Assembly (NCBI GenBank): GCA_002320935.1
Contig: DCLG01000082.1
Coordinates: forward strand, 97,826-104,050
Direction: 5' to 3'
From: Pedobacter sp. UBA1654
Lineage (GTDB): Bacteria; Bacteroidota; Bacteroidia; Sphingobacteriales; Sphingobacteriaceae
Length of the DNA: 6,225 nucleotides
Under the pieces are notes generated by a model that was given only the letters and a program-made list of their open reading frames with translations, ran no database searches and was not told the origin of the DNA. The number at the start of each line of letters is the position of its first letter. The first letter of the stretch is position 1. Both the position numbers and the translations under genes were made by a program. Below, piece after piece: positions 6,121 through 6,225 of the stretch.

Positions 6121-6225
6121 TTAATTCATCTCTATAAATTTATTATAAGCAATCTCTTCTTCATTGATTGTTGCAACAGACTTAATGTGGTTAAACACTT
6201 TAAGTGCTTTTACCTCTTCAAAAAT
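6121..6225 (-). CDS. tig: Trigger factor, C-terminal end (partial)
   Basis: Only the last 34 codons and the TAA stop are inside the window; the gene continues beyond the right edge. The minus-strand frame is in phase with the edge and reads IFEEVKALKVFNHIKSVATI followed by an acidic segment and ending KFIEMN. This resembles the C-terminal helix of Bacteroidota trigger factor, which I recall as an IFEEVKALKVF-type helix followed by a tail with acidic residues. Trigger factor is the ribosome-associated chaperone and prolyl isomerase, and it commonly lies directly upstream of clpP and clpX, as here. The assignment rests on a short fragment plus the strong gene-order argument. No domain of the main body can be checked. 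Confidence 0.8.
   Translation of the reverse strand: MFEEVKALKVFNHIKSVATINEEEIAYNKFIEMN

Overview
The window looks like chromosomal DNA from a Gram-negative Bacteroidota bacterium, perhaps of the Sphingobacteriia/Pedobacter type, though the genus cannot be fixed from this sequence. The evidence is the ClpP with a phylum-typical N-terminal extension, the ClpX with VGY in place of IGF, the short single-domain AMP nucleosidase, the separate RfaE1 and RfaE2 heptose enzymes, the weak or absent Shine-Dalgarno sequences and the moderately AT-rich DNA. All genes belong to known families. I see no mobile element, CRISPR array, tRNA, rRNA or phage gene.

Left block, + strand, 1-3058. This is an LPS heptose cluster: the 3' part of the heptose-7-phosphate kinase (rfaE1, cut by the window edge), gmhA (phosphoheptose isomerase), rfaE2 (heptose-1-phosphate adenylyltransferase) and a family 9 glycosyltransferase of the heptosyltransferase type. 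Together they would turn sedoheptulose-7-phosphate into an ADP-heptose precursor and transfer a sugar onto the LPS core. The GmhB phosphatase and HldD epimerase steps are not visible here. rfaE1 and gmhA overlap by one base (TAATG) and the other gaps are short, so this looks like one operon. A SixA-like histidine phosphatase follows 42 bp downstream on the same strand.

Middle, - strand, 3098-3958. An AMP nucleosidase (amn) converges on the SixA-like gene across a 39-bp gap with no convincing terminator.

Right block, - strand, 4026-6225. This is the conserved order tig-clpP-clpX: the last 34 codons of trigger factor (cut by the window edge), ClpP and ClpX. A strong U-tract terminator lies directly after clpX. 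A perfect 13-bp hairpin without a U-tract lies between tig and clpP, next to an 8-bp inverted repeat. clpP and clpX are 4 bp apart and are probably co-transcribed.

No novel multi-gene system is evident. The points most worth checking are small: transcript boundaries around amn, the tig-clpP intergenic structures, two start-codon questions, the amn N-terminal extension and a tiny Cys-rich ORF in the gap before the SixA-like gene.
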